A stretch of DNA of 64,000 nucleotides from Actinacidiphila sp965342175 (GCF_965342175.1 NZ_CBDRBL010000007.1:68227-132226), one strand, 5' to 3'. Positions 27,163 to 36,613 are shown, counted from the first letter of the stretch. Numbers and translations: made by a program. Notes: generated by a model from the letters alone, not told the origin.

Positions 27163-27711
27163 ATGAGTGATCGGCAGTGGCACACATGGCCGGGGGGCGT
27201 GCCGGAGTCCGCCTCCCACCCATATCCGTACGCGCAGTACCCCACCCCCGACGGGGCCGACTGGCTCGCCTCCGCCAGCGCCTTCCCGCGCAGCGTGCGG
27301 GCGCTGTGGTCCGCACGGCCCACGGCGCCCAGCGTGCTGCCCTGCGGCACCGCCTTCGACGTGGTGAACCTGCCGGACCTCTTCGGGCGCCGGGTCCTGG
27401 AGGAGCTGTGGTCCGCGGGCCCCGGCTCCGGCCCGGCGGCCGCGCTGCGCGGACGGCTGCTGCTGCTCGCCGAACCGGGCACCGCCGCACGCCTCCCCGC
27501 GCTGCTGGGCTGGGACGAGTGGGGCGTGGCGGTGCCGCCGGTGCTGTGCCACGGCGCGGGGGAGTCGGTGGCGCTGCCCCCGCCCTACGGCGACACCGGC
27601 AGCGGCCGCTCCCGCTGGCTGGTGGCCCCCGACACCCGCCGCCCCTGGCTCCCGGCGGCCGGTGACCTTCTGTGGGCCTGCGTCCGAGCGGCCCGCGCGC
27701 AGGACCGTTGA
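27163..27711 (+). CDS. Conserved hypothetical protein related to actinobacterial prim-pol N-terminal proteins
   Basis: A 182-residue protein from the ATG at 27163; the exact start is uncertain because no strong ribosome site precedes it. DGADWLASASAFPRSVRALW, VLPCGTAFDVVNLPDLFGRR and SRWLVAPDTRRPWLPAAGDL match short Streptomyces proteins, as I recall them, that resemble the N-terminal region of bifunctional DNA primase/polymerase proteins. The acidic catalytic triad is not evident, so it is probably not an active primase. The tRNA-Lys gene follows within 60 bp. Confidence 0.68.
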   Translation: MSDRQWHTWPGGVPESASHPYPYAQYPTPDGADWLASASAFPRSVRALWSARPTAPSVLPCGTAFDVVNLPDLFGRRVLEELWSAGPGSGPAAALRGRLLLLAEPGTAARLPALLGWDEWGVAVPPVLCHGAGESVALPPPYGDTGSGRSRWLVAPDTRRPWLPAAGDLLWACVRAARAQDR

Positions 27712-27764
27712 TTATCGATTTTCACCCGCCCGCGAGCGGATGCTAAGGTCTACGACGTCAGCGA

Positions 27765-27837
<73 letters not shown>

Positions 27838-27838
27838 C

Positions 27839-27888
27839 AAACGACTGGAGGCCGTTCGTCCTGAGGACGAACGGCCTCCAGTCGTTTT
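27839..27888 (+). terminator. Terminator after tRNA-Lys copy 1
   Basis: An exceptionally long perfect 23-bp stem (27839-27861 with 27865-27887) with a three-base loop, followed by T. It differs completely from the terminators of the other two tRNA-Lys copies. Confidence 0.92.
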
Positions 27889-28153
27889 CGGGCGCCTGTG
27901 ACGGCTCGGACAAGGGACGCAGGGCAGGACCGGACCGCACGGAGCGGCGGCGGTTCCCGCGCCGGCCCGGCCCTCGGCGCTGCGGGGGCTGCTGGTGCTG
28001 TGGTGCGCACGACACGGTGGCGAACGTGCGCGACACCGGGCGAAGGCACGGCTGGCCCGGTGTCCGTCGGCGGACGCCGGGCACCGCAGAACCGATCCGG
28101 TGGAACCGCGGACCCCGCCCTCCGGGAGGCCGCCGTCACCGCCGGGACGCACC

Positions 28154-29386
28154 TCAGGGACGGTCCCACAGAGGGCGCGCGTTCGTGATCCGCACCGTCC
28201 AGCCCTCGTCGTGCGGGTCCCGGCCGAGGACGTCGACGGTCAGCCCGCGGGCCCGGTCGGTGAAGCGCTCTCCGGAGGAGAACGGGGCGTCGTTGAGCGC
28301 GTTGAAGGTGGCGCTGCTGTACTCGCAGGCGGTGGTGCGCGGGTGGGCGTCCTCGACGGTGACGGGTCCGTGCCCGGAGTCGACGTCGGTGCGCACCTGG
28401 TAGATCAGCACTCCCTCGCGGCAGGCCTCGTTGTCGTTGCCGCGTGCGGCGCGCGCCTCGACGACGTACGCCCGGGTCCGTCCCAGGGGGATGACGGCCG
28501 CCTTGCGGCCGCCGGCCACCTCGACCGGCGTCAGATGCACCGACCGGGCGCCCGGATCGCGGACGCAGACGACCTGCCAGTCCTCCAGCCAGCCCAGCCG
28601 CCACTTGTGCCAGGCGAAGAGGTCGCCCTGCAGCCCCCAGTCCAGCGACATGCCGTCCCACTGGCCCGCGAGGGCGTCGGTGCGCACGAAGTCCTCGACG
28701 GAGTACAGGTCGGGCAGCCCAAAGGCGTGGCCGTTCTCGTGGCTGAGCACCCGTGCGCCGGACTGGTCGTGGCCGTAGACGAGGGAGACCCGGTCCAGGC
28801 GGGTGCCGTCGTCGGTGGTGGCGGCCGAGGCCCCGGTCCAGGTCACCGACAGCACGGCCTCCTCGGCGGGCGGCCCGGCGTTGGGTGTCACCAGGACGTT
28901 GATCAGGTCGTAGCCGGAGAAGTCGATCGTCCGGTCGGCGACGCGCAGCAGGTCCCGCATCATGGCCGTGTGGGTGCGCCAGCCGTAGCCGCGCCCTATC
29001 CCGTAGGAGTGGAAGGGCCGCGGCATACGGAGGTAGCGCAACACCGGCGTGGAGACGTAGCGCAGCTTCCCGTACGAGGCGCGGTAGAACCAGTGCCGCA
29101 CCGCGGGGAAGAACTCGCTGTAGCGCTCGGCGGCGCTGTAGGGGGCGGGTTTGTCGGGGAAGTCGACGAGCAGCGTCAGCGCCCGCACCTCGCCGGTGGC
29201 CCGGGCGAACTCACGGCCGTCGGCGCCGCCGAACCCCTCGGACATCGTCACGCCGGGGGCGGCACGCAGCGCGCAGGGACGGTCCGCCGGCGGGGCCGCG
29301 GCGGGCGCGCCCTCGGGGACGGCGGCGCTGCCGGAGGCGAGGAGGAACACCGAGGCCAGGACCGCGAGCGCCCGGGGACCGCGCAT
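28154..29386 (-). CDS. Secreted M6-like metalloprotease, paralog 1
   Basis: A 410-residue protein with a signal peptide (MRGPRALAVLASVFLLASGS, cleavage near residue 35). The zinc motif is HENGH in VLSHENGHAFGLPDLYSVED, the M6 (immune inhibitor A) HExxHxxGxPDxY arrangement. DGMSLDWGLQGDLFAWHKWR follows, close to the M6 pattern MGxx...FxAWxKxxLGW. A C-terminal beta-rich region contains paired cysteines. It would act outside the cell as a protease. Its start lies 4 bp past the stop of paralog 2, so the two form an operon arising from tandem duplication. No PPC or PKD cell-binding domain is present, so it is shorter than InhA proteins. Confidence 0.85.
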   Translation of the reverse strand: MRGPRALAVLASVFLLASGSAAVPEGAPAAAPPADRPCALRAAPGVTMSEGFGGADGREFARATGEVRALTLLVDFPDKPAPYSAAERYSEFFPAVRHWFYRASYGKLRYVSTPVLRYLRMPRPFHSYGIGRGYGWRTHTAMMRDLLRVADRTIDFSGYDLINVLVTPNAGPPAEEAVLSVTWTGASAATTDDGTRLDRVSLVYGHDQSGARVLSHENGHAFGLPDLYSVEDFVRTDALAGQWDGMSLDWGLQGDLFAWHKWRLGWLEDWQVVCVRDPGARSVHLTPVEVAGGRKAAVIPLGRTRAYVVEARAARGNDNEACREGVLIYQVRTDVDSGHGPVTVEDAHPRTTACEYSSATFNALNDAPFSSGERFTDRARGLTVDVLGRDPHDEGWTVRITNARPLWDRP

Positions 29387-29390
29387 CGCA

Positions 29391-30647
29391 TCAGCCCTGG
29401 GTGACCTGGACGGTCCAGGATCCGTCGGAGTGCCGGCCCACGACGTGGACGCGCGCCGACCGGCCGAGGATGTGGGTCTCCCCCGCCCGCAGGGGCGCGT
29501 CGGCGAGCGGCGGGTACACCGAGGACTCCTGGCAGCCGTCGCTGCCCGGATGGGCGTCGATGACGTCGACGGGGCCGTCGCCTGACGACACGTCGGCGCG
29601 GACCCGGTACATCAGCACGCCCTCGCTGCAGGTGAGGCGGTCGTTGCCGACGGCGGCGCGGGCCTCGATGGCGACGACGCCCTCCAGTCCCGCGGGCAGC
29701 ACCAGCAGTTTGGTGCCGCCGGGCTGTTCGACGGGGCTCAGGCGGAAGGTGTGCGTGCCGCTCTCGGTGACGCAGCGGACCTGCGGCGGCCGGAGCCAGC
29801 CCAGCTTCCACTTGTGCCAGGCGAACAAGTCGGGTGACAGGCCGAATTGACTGCCCATGAGGTCCCAGTCCCCGACGTGGGTGTCCCAGTCGGCGCTGCT
29901 GCCGCGCGGCGGCCGGTAGTAGAGGTCGGGCAGGTCGAAGGCGTGCCCGGTCTCATGGGCCAGCACGTTGATGTCCGGCGGGTGGCCCTCGAAGACGGTG
30001 ACGAAGCGGTGCAGGTCCGCGCCGTCGATGCGGACGGGCCTGCCCAGGTTGACCACCTTGGTCGCGTCCGGGTCGACGCCGGGTGCGTCGGGGTCGGCAA
30101 CGAGGTAGACGATCCCGTACCGGGAGAAGTCCACCTGCGCGTCGGCCGCCACCACGGCGTCCCGCAGATAGCGGGCGCGCAGGTCGGGGTGCCAGTCCCG
30201 GCCGATGCCGTACGCCGTGGAGGCCTCGGGCATGCGCAGCCAGTACGGCAGGAGGCGCGGCCGCAACCGGAACGAGCCGTACGAGGCCCGGGCGAAGAAG
30301 TCGGCGGTGGCCGGGAAGTGGTCGGACGCCAGTTCGCCGGGGCTGAGGGTGGGAACGGCGTCGGGGAACGCCAGGAACACCATCAGGGCGTCAACCTCGC
30401 CGTCGGGCCGCGGGTAGGCCGCGTTCCAGGCGCTGACGCCCTCGGAGTGGTGCGCCCGGGTGCGCGGGAGGGCGCACAGCGAGGAGTCGGAGCCCCCGGC
30501 CGCGGGGCCGGTGACCAGCGTCCACGCGACGACGGCCGCGAAGACGCTGACAGCGGCGATGACCGCCCGGAGCCCGTCGGGGGCATGCCCGTGCACGCTC
30601 CGGCGGAACCGCCGATGCGCACGTATGGGTAGCCCTGACAGCGGCAC
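29391..30647 (-). CDS. Secreted or membrane-anchored M6-like metalloprotease, paralog 2
   Basis: A 418-residue paralog of the downstream protein. The N-terminus has a basic 25-residue leader and one hydrophobic segment (IAAVSVFAAVVAWTLV), so it may be anchored or cleaved after AAGG. The zinc site is HETGH in VLAHETGHAFDLPDLYYRPP, followed by WDLMGSQFGLSPDLFAWHKW. Both paralogs share VEARAA-like and DAHP motifs toward the C-terminus (IEARAAVGNDRLTCSEGVLM). It is probably the first gene of the operon, with its promoter in the divergent region before the GGDEF-EAL gene. Confidence 0.85.
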   Translation of the reverse strand: MPLSGLPIRAHRRFRRSVHGHAPDGLRAVIAAVSVFAAVVAWTLVTGPAAGGSDSSLCALPRTRAHHSEGVSAWNAAYPRPDGEVDALMVFLAFPDAVPTLSPGELASDHFPATADFFARASYGSFRLRPRLLPYWLRMPEASTAYGIGRDWHPDLRARYLRDAVVAADAQVDFSRYGIVYLVADPDAPGVDPDATKVVNLGRPVRIDGADLHRFVTVFEGHPPDINVLAHETGHAFDLPDLYYRPPRGSSADWDTHVGDWDLMGSQFGLSPDLFAWHKWKLGWLRPPQVRCVTESGTHTFRLSPVEQPGGTKLLVLPAGLEGVVAIEARAAVGNDRLTCSEGVLMYRVRADVSSGDGPVDVIDAHPGSDGCQESSVYPPLADAPLRAGETHILGRSARVHVVGRHSDGSWTVQVTQG

Positions 30648-30956
30648 ATGGACCTCCCGTACGGGGTCGGGACACCCACATCACGCTGATATGGTTTGCT
30701 CGGATTTGCCCTGTTATGCTGCGCCGCTCGGATGACCATCCGATCACTACAGTGCGTGATGGGTGACAGAAAGCGGTCAACGAAGCGCAGCGGCCATTCA
30801 CAAACGATCGAAATCGCGGCGCGCGTGCCGAGAATCACCACGACGGCGGTGGCCGCGGCATTTCCGCAACGTCTATGATCGGCACATTTCCAGCATGAAC
30901 GCCGCCTCCTGGCGGTCCATCGATTACTCCACGACCATGTGTGCGAGACGACAGCT
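30648..30956. promoter_or_regulatory. Divergent control region between protease operon and GGDEF-EAL gene
   Basis: A 309-bp region that is less GC-rich than its surroundings, especially at 30685-30720 (TTTGCTCGGATTTG, then TTATGC). It should carry promoters for both sides. BldD is reported to control cdgA in S. coelicolor, but I could not place a convincing BldD site by eye. Confidence 0.5.
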
Positions 30957-32891
30957 ATGCGGGAGCCAGCGGTGGGCGGACCCTCGGGAGGCCCGGACCT
31001 CGAACCCGAGGCGACGGGTACGGCGGTCACCGAGCGTCACGCTCCGGCCCCGGAAAGGTCGGCATCGGAGGTGCGCGACTACCGCGCCGCCTTCTCCCTG
31101 GCCCGCCTGCCGATGGCACTGGTCGGCGCCGACGGCCGGGTCCGCGAGGCCAACGCGGCGCTCGGCGCCCTGCTCGGCGCGGACCCGTTGCGGCTCACCG
31201 CCCGCGCCGCGGCGGAGCTGGTCGGCCTCGCCGGCGGCGAGGCGCCCCCGCCCGAGCGGAGCCCGGAGTACGCCGAGTACGAGGATGTGCTGAGCGGACG
31301 GCGCGGGGAGCTGCGCCGCACCAGACCCGTACGCGGACCGGACGGGCGCACGGTCTGGGCCGAGGTCGTCGTGGTGCCCGTGCCCGGCGGCGTCCTGATG
31401 TCCGTGGAGGACCTCGGCGAGACCCGCGACCTACGCGAGCAGTTGCGGCACTTGCGGATGCACGACCCGGTCACCCGGCTGCCCAACCGGCAGTTGTTCT
31501 TCGAGCGGCTGGCCACCGCGCTGGAGGGCTCCGAGAGCCGCACCGGCCGGATCGGCCTGTGCTACCTCGACCTCGACGGGTTCAAGGCGATCAACGACAC
31601 CCTGGGGCACCGGGTCGGCGACCGGCTGCTGAAGGCGGTCGCCGGCCGGCTCTCGGACTGCGCGGCCCGCCTCGGGCGGGGCGGGACGCTCGTCGCCCGG
31701 CTGGGCGGCGACGAGTTCGCCGTCCTCGTCGAGGACTCCACCGGCACCGGACAGGCCACCGGGCTCGCCGAATCCCTGCTGACCGCGCTGCAGCCGCCCT
31801 TCGACCTCGCCGGGCAGCGCCTGGCGGTCTCGGCCAGCATCGGCGTCGTAGAACGCGAGGCCGCCGGCGCCACCGCCACGGGCATCATGCAGGCCGCGGA
31901 CACCACGCTGTACTGGGCCAAGGCCGACGGCAAGGCCCGCTGGACGCTCTTCGACCCGGAGCGCAACGCACACCGGATGACCAAGCAGGCACTGTCCAGC
32001 ACCCTGCGGCAAGCCGTGGAGCGCGGGGAGTTCGCCCTGGAGTACCAGCCGCTGGTGGAGCTCGGCACCGGCAGTCTGCGCGGGGTCGAGGCCCTGGTGC
32101 GCTGGCAGCACCCGCACTTCGGGCGGCTCGGGCCGAACCGGTTCATCCCACTGGCGGAGGAGAACGGCTCCATCGTCCAGCTGGGCCGCTGGGTGCTCGC
32201 CGAGTCGTGCCGCCAGGCCCGGCAGTGGCAGAAGGACTGGCCGGACGACCCGATCTTCGTCAGTGTCAACGTGGCCGTGCGCCAGGTCTGGGACTCCGAC
32301 CTGGTCGCCGACGTCGCGGAGATCCTCGACGACACCGGGCTGCCGGCCGGACTGCTGCAACTGGAGCTCACCGAATCGGCGGTGATGGGCTCGGCCGGCC
32401 GCCCGCTGCAGGCCCTGCACGCCCTGCAGGAGATGGGGGTGCGCATCGCCATCGACGATTTCGGCACCGGCTACTCCAACCTGGCCTACCTCAGCCGTCT
32501 CCCGGTCTCCGCGCTCAAGCTCGACGGCAGCTTCGTGCACGGCTTCCGTGACAGCCTGCACCCCAACCCGGCCGACGAGACGATCGTCGAGGCACTGGTG
32601 CAACTCGCGCACCGGCTCGGGCTCACCGTCACCGCCGAGTGCGTGGAGAACGCCGAGCAGGCGGAACGGCTGCGCCGGATCGGCTGCGACACCGGGCAGG
32701 GGTGGCTCTACTCGCGCCCCGTGCCGGCCGAGGGGATCGCCGCGCTGCGCGTCCCCGGGCCCTGCCCGGGACAGGGCCCGGGGCCGGACCCGGGGCCGGA
32801 CCCGGGGCCGGAGGCCGGGCCCGACCGGGGGCCTGACCTGCGACCCGGCCCCGGCGACGGCTGCGGCTCGGCCCCCGGCTCCGGGGAATAG
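30957..32891 (+). CDS. PAS-GGDEF-EAL c-di-GMP enzyme (CdgA-like)
   Basis: A 644-residue cytosolic protein. Residues about 40-145 form a PAS domain (AAFSLARLPMALVGADGRVR). The GGDEF domain has an intact RLGGDEFAVL near residue 250 and the start HDPVTRLPNRQLFF. The EAL domain has EALVRW near 378, plus DDFGTGYSNLAYL and TAECVENAEQ. Both catalytic motifs are intact, so it could make and break c-di-GMP. The last 45 residues are an unusual Pro-Gly-Asp repeat. The domain order and the chromosomal neighbourhood fit CdgA (SCO2817), a BldD target that affects sporulation; I infer this from memory. The ATG at 30957 is chosen, with a GTG at 30939 as an alternative. Confidence 0.9.
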   Translation: MREPAVGGPSGGPDLEPEATGTAVTERHAPAPERSASEVRDYRAAFSLARLPMALVGADGRVREANAALGALLGADPLRLTARAAAELVGLAGGEAPPPERSPEYAEYEDVLSGRRGELRRTRPVRGPDGRTVWAEVVVVPVPGGVLMSVEDLGETRDLREQLRHLRMHDPVTRLPNRQLFFERLATALEGSESRTGRIGLCYLDLDGFKAINDTLGHRVGDRLLKAVAGRLSDCAARLGRGGTLVARLGGDEFAVLVEDSTGTGQATGLAESLLTALQPPFDLAGQRLAVSASIGVVEREAAGATATGIMQAADTTLYWAKADGKARWTLFDPERNAHRMTKQALSSTLRQAVERGEFALEYQPLVELGTGSLRGVEALVRWQHPHFGRLGPNRFIPLAEENGSIVQLGRWVLAESCRQARQWQKDWPDDPIFVSVNVAVRQVWDSDLVADVAEILDDTGLPAGLLQLELTESAVMGSAGRPLQALHALQEMGVRIAIDDFGTGYSNLAYLSRLPVSALKLDGSFVHGFRDSLHPNPADETIVEALVQLAHRLGLTVTAECVENAEQAERLRRIGCDTGQGWLYSRPVPAEGIAALRVPGPCPGQGPGPDPGPDPGPEAGPDRGPDLRPGPGDGCGSAPGSGE

Positions 32892-32957
32892 CCCGCGCCG
32901 GAATCCGGTTGACCGCTGCCGTAGGCGAGGAACCGGCGCAGGAGGCGACGCACGCAC

Positions 32958-34049
32958 GTGGACACGAACGACCCGATACGAGGCACCGTCCTCGGCAGCG
33001 CACCCGTACCGCTCTCCGTCCTCGACCTCGTGGGTGTCGGCAGCGGCCTGACCGCGAGGGACGCCCTCGTCGCCGGGGTCGCGCTCGCCCGGCTCGCCGA
33101 AGCCCGCGGCTACCACCGCTACTGGGTCGCCGAGCACCACTCGATGCCCGGGGTGGCGTCCTCCTCCCCCGCCGTGATCCTGGCCCACCTCGCCGCCCAC
33201 ACCGAGCGGATACGCCTCGGCTCCGGCGGCGTCATGCTGCCCAACCACGCACCACTCGTCATCGCCGAGCAGTTCGGCACCCTGGAGGCCCTGGCACCGG
33301 GCCGCGTCGACCTCGGCCTCGGCCGCGCCCCCGGCACCGACGGCGCCACCGCCGCCGCGCTGCGCCGCACCGACCGGCTGAACGAGGGCGCCGACGACTT
33401 CCCGCAGCAGCTCGCGGAGCTCATCCGCTTCCTGGACGACGACTTCCCCGACGGCCACCCCTACGCCCGCATCCACGCCATCCCCGGCCCCGTGCAGGGC
33501 ACCGTCCCGGGCGGTGTGCAGTCGGCAGCCCGCCCGCCGATCTGGCTGCTCGGCTCCAGCACCTTCAGCGCCCGGCTGGCCGCCGTGCTGGGACTACCTT
33601 TCGCCTTCGCACACCACTTCTCCGCGGCCAACACCGAACCCGCACTGGAGATGTACCGCAGGAACTTCCGCCCCTCGCAGGTGCTCGCCGAGCCCTACGC
33701 CCTGATCGGCGTCTCGGCGCTGGCCGCGGAGGACGAGAAGGACGCCTACCTGCAGGTGCTCGGCGGCGCCCTGGGCATGCTGCGCCTGCGGATGGGACGC
33801 CCGGGCCTGCTGCCCTCCCCCGAGGAGGCGGCGGCCTACGAGTTCGGCCCGGCCGAACGGGACTTCGTCGACGCCTGGCTCGGCAATGTGGTGTACGGCA
33901 CGCCGGACGCGGTACGGGACGGCCTGGACGCGCTGGTGCGCCGTACGGGCGCCGACGAGCTGATGATCACGGCCAACGCCCACACGCCTTCGACACGGCT
34001 GCGCTCCTACGAGCTCATCGCCGACGCGTACGGCCTGCCCGGCGCCTGA
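32958..34049 (+). CDS. Luciferase-like (LLM-class) flavin-dependent oxidoreductase
   Basis: A 363-residue TIM-barrel flavin monooxygenase-like protein. LARLAEARGYHRYWVAEHHS is the family hallmark, followed by LGSGGVMLPNHAPLVIAEQF and the length-typical PPIWLLGSSTFSARLAAVLG. The C-terminus holds AFAHHFSAANTEPALEMYRR. It would use FMNH2 or F420H2 to oxidise a small molecule; the cofactor is not deducible. The GTG at 32958 has AGGAGG about 13 bp upstream. It lies 66 bp after the GGDEF-EAL gene, and the two may be co-transcribed without any functional link being clear. Confidence 0.9.
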   Translation: MDTNDPIRGTVLGSAPVPLSVLDLVGVGSGLTARDALVAGVALARLAEARGYHRYWVAEHHSMPGVASSSPAVILAHLAAHTERIRLGSGGVMLPNHAPLVIAEQFGTLEALAPGRVDLGLGRAPGTDGATAAALRRTDRLNEGADDFPQQLAELIRFLDDDFPDGHPYARIHAIPGPVQGTVPGGVQSAARPPIWLLGSSTFSARLAAVLGLPFAFAHHFSAANTEPALEMYRRNFRPSQVLAEPYALIGVSALAAEDEKDAYLQVLGGALGMLRLRMGRPGLLPSPEEAAAYEFGPAERDFVDAWLGNVVYGTPDAVRDGLDALVRRTGADELMITANAHTPSTRLRSYELIADAYGLPGA

Positions 34050-34112
34050 CGACCCGGGACGCCTCCACCGCCTACGCCGTGTGCGGGCCTGGGCCCGCGC
34101 CCGGGCTTCCGC

Positions 34113-34460
34113 CTACTCGGTCGGCAGGCTCGCGCGCATGGCCTCGGCGGTGGCCGACGCGTCGTAGTTCTCGGGGACGCCTTCGACCAGGATGATGTCG
34201 CCCCTGATGTGCCGTGAGCGCAGTGGGGCGATCTCCTGGTACGCGGGCGAGTCCCACCAGGCCCTCGCCTCGGCGATCCCGGGGAAGCCGATCACCACGA
34301 CGTGCCCGGGCCAACTGCCCTCTTTCACCTCGTGCTGGGCGGCGTGCACGAGGAAGCGGCCGCCATGCGGCTCGAAGGTGGCGGTGACGCGCTCGATGTA
34401 CTCGAGGACCTCGCGGTGCGGGGCGGCCTCCTGCAAGTGCGCTATGGCGTACGCGGGCAT
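34113..34460 (-). CDS. DUF1330-family dimeric alpha/beta-barrel protein
   Basis: A 115-residue ferredoxin-like-fold protein. It contains PHREVLEYIERVTATFEPHG, GGRFLVHAAQHEVKEGSW, VVVIGFPGIAEARAWWDSPA and YQEIAPLRSRHIRGDIILVE, the signature order of DUF1330. Such proteins are small dimers of unknown or accessory catalytic role. Monocistronic; it converges on the luciferase-like gene. Confidence 0.88.
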   Translation of the reverse strand: MPAYAIAHLQEAAPHREVLEYIERVTATFEPHGGRFLVHAAQHEVKEGSWPGHVVVIGFPGIAEARAWWDSPAYQEIAPLRSRHIRGDIILVEGVPENYDASATAEAMRASLPTE

Positions 34461-34650
34461 GGTGTCCTCCGGTCGGTCGGGCTCCTGTCCCGCCGATCAT
34501 GGCACACGGATCAGGGGTGACGGCCCGTCGGCAAGGGCCTGCACGGCGACCTCGTCGCCGGGAAACTCCCCGTTGCTTCCCGCCCGTTCGCCGGCAGAGC
34601 GCGGAGACCGGCCGGGGGCACGGGCCGTCGAGGACCCGTGCGGCCCCGGA

Positions 34651-36135
34651 TCAGACGTCGACCGCCACATACCTGGTCTCCAGGTACTCGTCGATCCCCA
34701 CGGCCCCGCCCTCGCGACCGATCCCGGACTGCTTGACTCCACCGAAGGGCGCCGCCGGCGTGGAGACGACGCCCTTGTTGAGTCCGAGCATGCCCGTCTC
34801 CAGCTCCTCGGCATACCGGATCCCGCGCCGCAGGCTCTCGGTGAAGACGTAGCCGACGAGGCCGAACTCGGTGTCGTTGGCCATTCGGATCGCCTCGTCG
34901 TCGTCCTCGAAGGTGACGACCGGCGCGACCGGGCCGAAGATCTCCTCCCGGAGCATCGCCGCGTCCGGCGGCACGTCGGCCAGCACGGTCGGCGGGTAGA
35001 AGTACCCGGGGCGGTCCGAGAGCGGGGCGCCGCCGGTGACGGCGCGGGCGCCGGCCGAGACGGCGTCGCGCACCAGGCGGTCCACCTTGTCCAGGCCCGC
35101 CCCGTCGATGAGCGGGCCGACCTGGGTGCCCGGCTCGCTGCCGCGGCCGACGACCATGGAGCCCAGCTTCTGCGCGAGGCGCCCGGTGAAGGCCTCGGCC
35201 AGCTCGCGGTGGACGTAGATCCGGTTGGCGGCCGTACAGGCCTCGCCGATGTTGCGCATCTTGGCGATGGCGGCGCCCTCGACGGCCTTCTCCAGATCGG
35301 CGTCACGGCAGACGACCAGGGGGGCGTTGCCGCCCAGCTCCATGGAGGTGCGCAGCACCTGCCGCGCGCTGAGCTCGATGAGCTTGCGTCCGACCTCCGT
35401 GGAGCCGGTGAAGGAGAGCTTGCGCAGGCGTGGGTCCTCCGTCAGGGGGCCGCTGATCTGCGCGGGCCGTGAACTGGTGAGGACGTTGAGCACCCCGTCC
35501 GGCAGCCCGGCCTGGCCGAGGATCTCGGCGAGGGCGAGCATGGACAGCGGCGTCTGGTGGGCCGGCTTGACGATCATGGTGCAGCCGGCCGCGACAGCGG
35601 GACCGATCTTGCGGGTGCCCATCGCCATGGGGAAGTTCCACGGAGTGATCAGCAGCGCCGGTCCCACCGGCCGGCGCATCACCCAGATGCGGCCGTTGCC
35701 GTCGGGCGCGGTGCGCCAGCCGCCCTCGATCCGCACCGCCTCCTCGGAGAACCAGCGGAAGAACTCGGCGGCGTAGAGGACCTCGCCGCGCGACTCGGCG
35801 ACCGGCTTCCCCATCTCCAGGGTCATCAGCAGGGCGAGGTCGTCCTGCCGCTCCACGATGAGTTCGAAGGCCCGGCGCAGGATCTCGCCGCGCTCACGCG
35901 GGGCCGTGGCCGCCCATCCCTCCTGCGCGGCGGCCGCGGCGTCCATGGCCGCTTCGGCGTCCTCGGCGCCGGCGTCCGGAACGGCGCACAGCGGCCGCGC
36001 GGTGGACGGATCCTCCACCTCGTACTCGCGACCGTCGCTCGCCGGCCGCCAGCGGCCGCCGACGAGCAGGGCCTTGGGCACCCGCTCGACGACCATCTGC
36101 TCGCGCTTGCCGTTCCCTTCGGTGCTCTCGCTCAT
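34651..36135 (-). CDS. NAD(P)-dependent succinate-semialdehyde-type aldehyde dehydrogenase
   Basis: A 494-residue aldehyde dehydrogenase of normal length. ALLITPWNFPMAMGTRKIGP is the cofactor strand, SFTGSTEVGRKL the nucleotide loop, MELGGNAPLVVC carries the general-base Glu and IGEACTAANRIYVHREL the nucleophilic Cys. The Cys-Thr-Ala-Ala-Asn-Arg form is characteristic of the succinate-semialdehyde (GabD) group. It would oxidise succinate semialdehyde to succinate in 4-aminobutyrate or polyamine catabolism, though no aminotransferase gene is adjacent. It is divergent from an IclR-type regulator 480 bp away, a plausible controller. Confidence 0.92.
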   Translation of the reverse strand: MSESTEGNGKREQMVVERVPKALLVGGRWRPASDGREYEVEDPSTARPLCAVPDAGAEDAEAAMDAAAAAQEGWAATAPRERGEILRRAFELIVERQDDLALLMTLEMGKPVAESRGEVLYAAEFFRWFSEEAVRIEGGWRTAPDGNGRIWVMRRPVGPALLITPWNFPMAMGTRKIGPAVAAGCTMIVKPAHQTPLSMLALAEILGQAGLPDGVLNVLTSSRPAQISGPLTEDPRLRKLSFTGSTEVGRKLIELSARQVLRTSMELGGNAPLVVCRDADLEKAVEGAAIAKMRNIGEACTAANRIYVHRELAEAFTGRLAQKLGSMVVGRGSEPGTQVGPLIDGAGLDKVDRLVRDAVSAGARAVTGGAPLSDRPGYFYPPTVLADVPPDAAMLREEIFGPVAPVVTFEDDDEAIRMANDTEFGLVGYVFTESLRRGIRYAEELETGMLGLNKGVVSTPAAPFGGVKQSGIGREGGAVGIDEYLETRYVAVDV

Positions 36136-36613
36136 GGCAGCTCCCTGCCTCCCGCGTCACGAGGACGTTCCGCACATCGGGTACCCCACCAGATTCGCAT
36201 GGATGCCCCCGGCACGCCGGGGTCGGCGCGGCGCTCGCGCGCGGCGTGCGGCCCGTCCCTCGCGCGGCGGGGCGCGAGGGGGCGCGCAGAGGCGTGGCGG
36301 GGCGCACTGGGGCAGGCGCGAGGCGCTCCCGCCGGAGCACGGTCGCGGCTCCGCGAAGCCGAGCGGAACGGACGCGCTGCCCCGGCACGGCGGCCCTTCC
36401 GAAGATTGGGCGATGCCTCAGGCATATGCCAGAGTGGCGCGTTCCTGCATATACGTGTGCGGCGCCCTCCATAAAGCACCAACAACGCCTACTGCAAAGG
36501 ACATTGAGGCTATCGTGGAATCCGACCCGACTGCCGGGCCGGCTGACCTGACCAGCAGCCGCGACCGGCAGCCGCAGCAAGCACGCAGACGGTCACACCT
36601 GTAGGGGGACACC
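36136..36613. promoter_or_regulatory. Divergent region between the aldehyde dehydrogenase and IclR genes
   Basis: A 478-bp region without a convincing gene. The half near the dehydrogenase is very GC-rich with repeated GCGCG-type words; the half near the regulator (36410-36520) is more AT-rich and probably holds its promoter. No clear operator palindrome was found. Confidence 0.45.
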
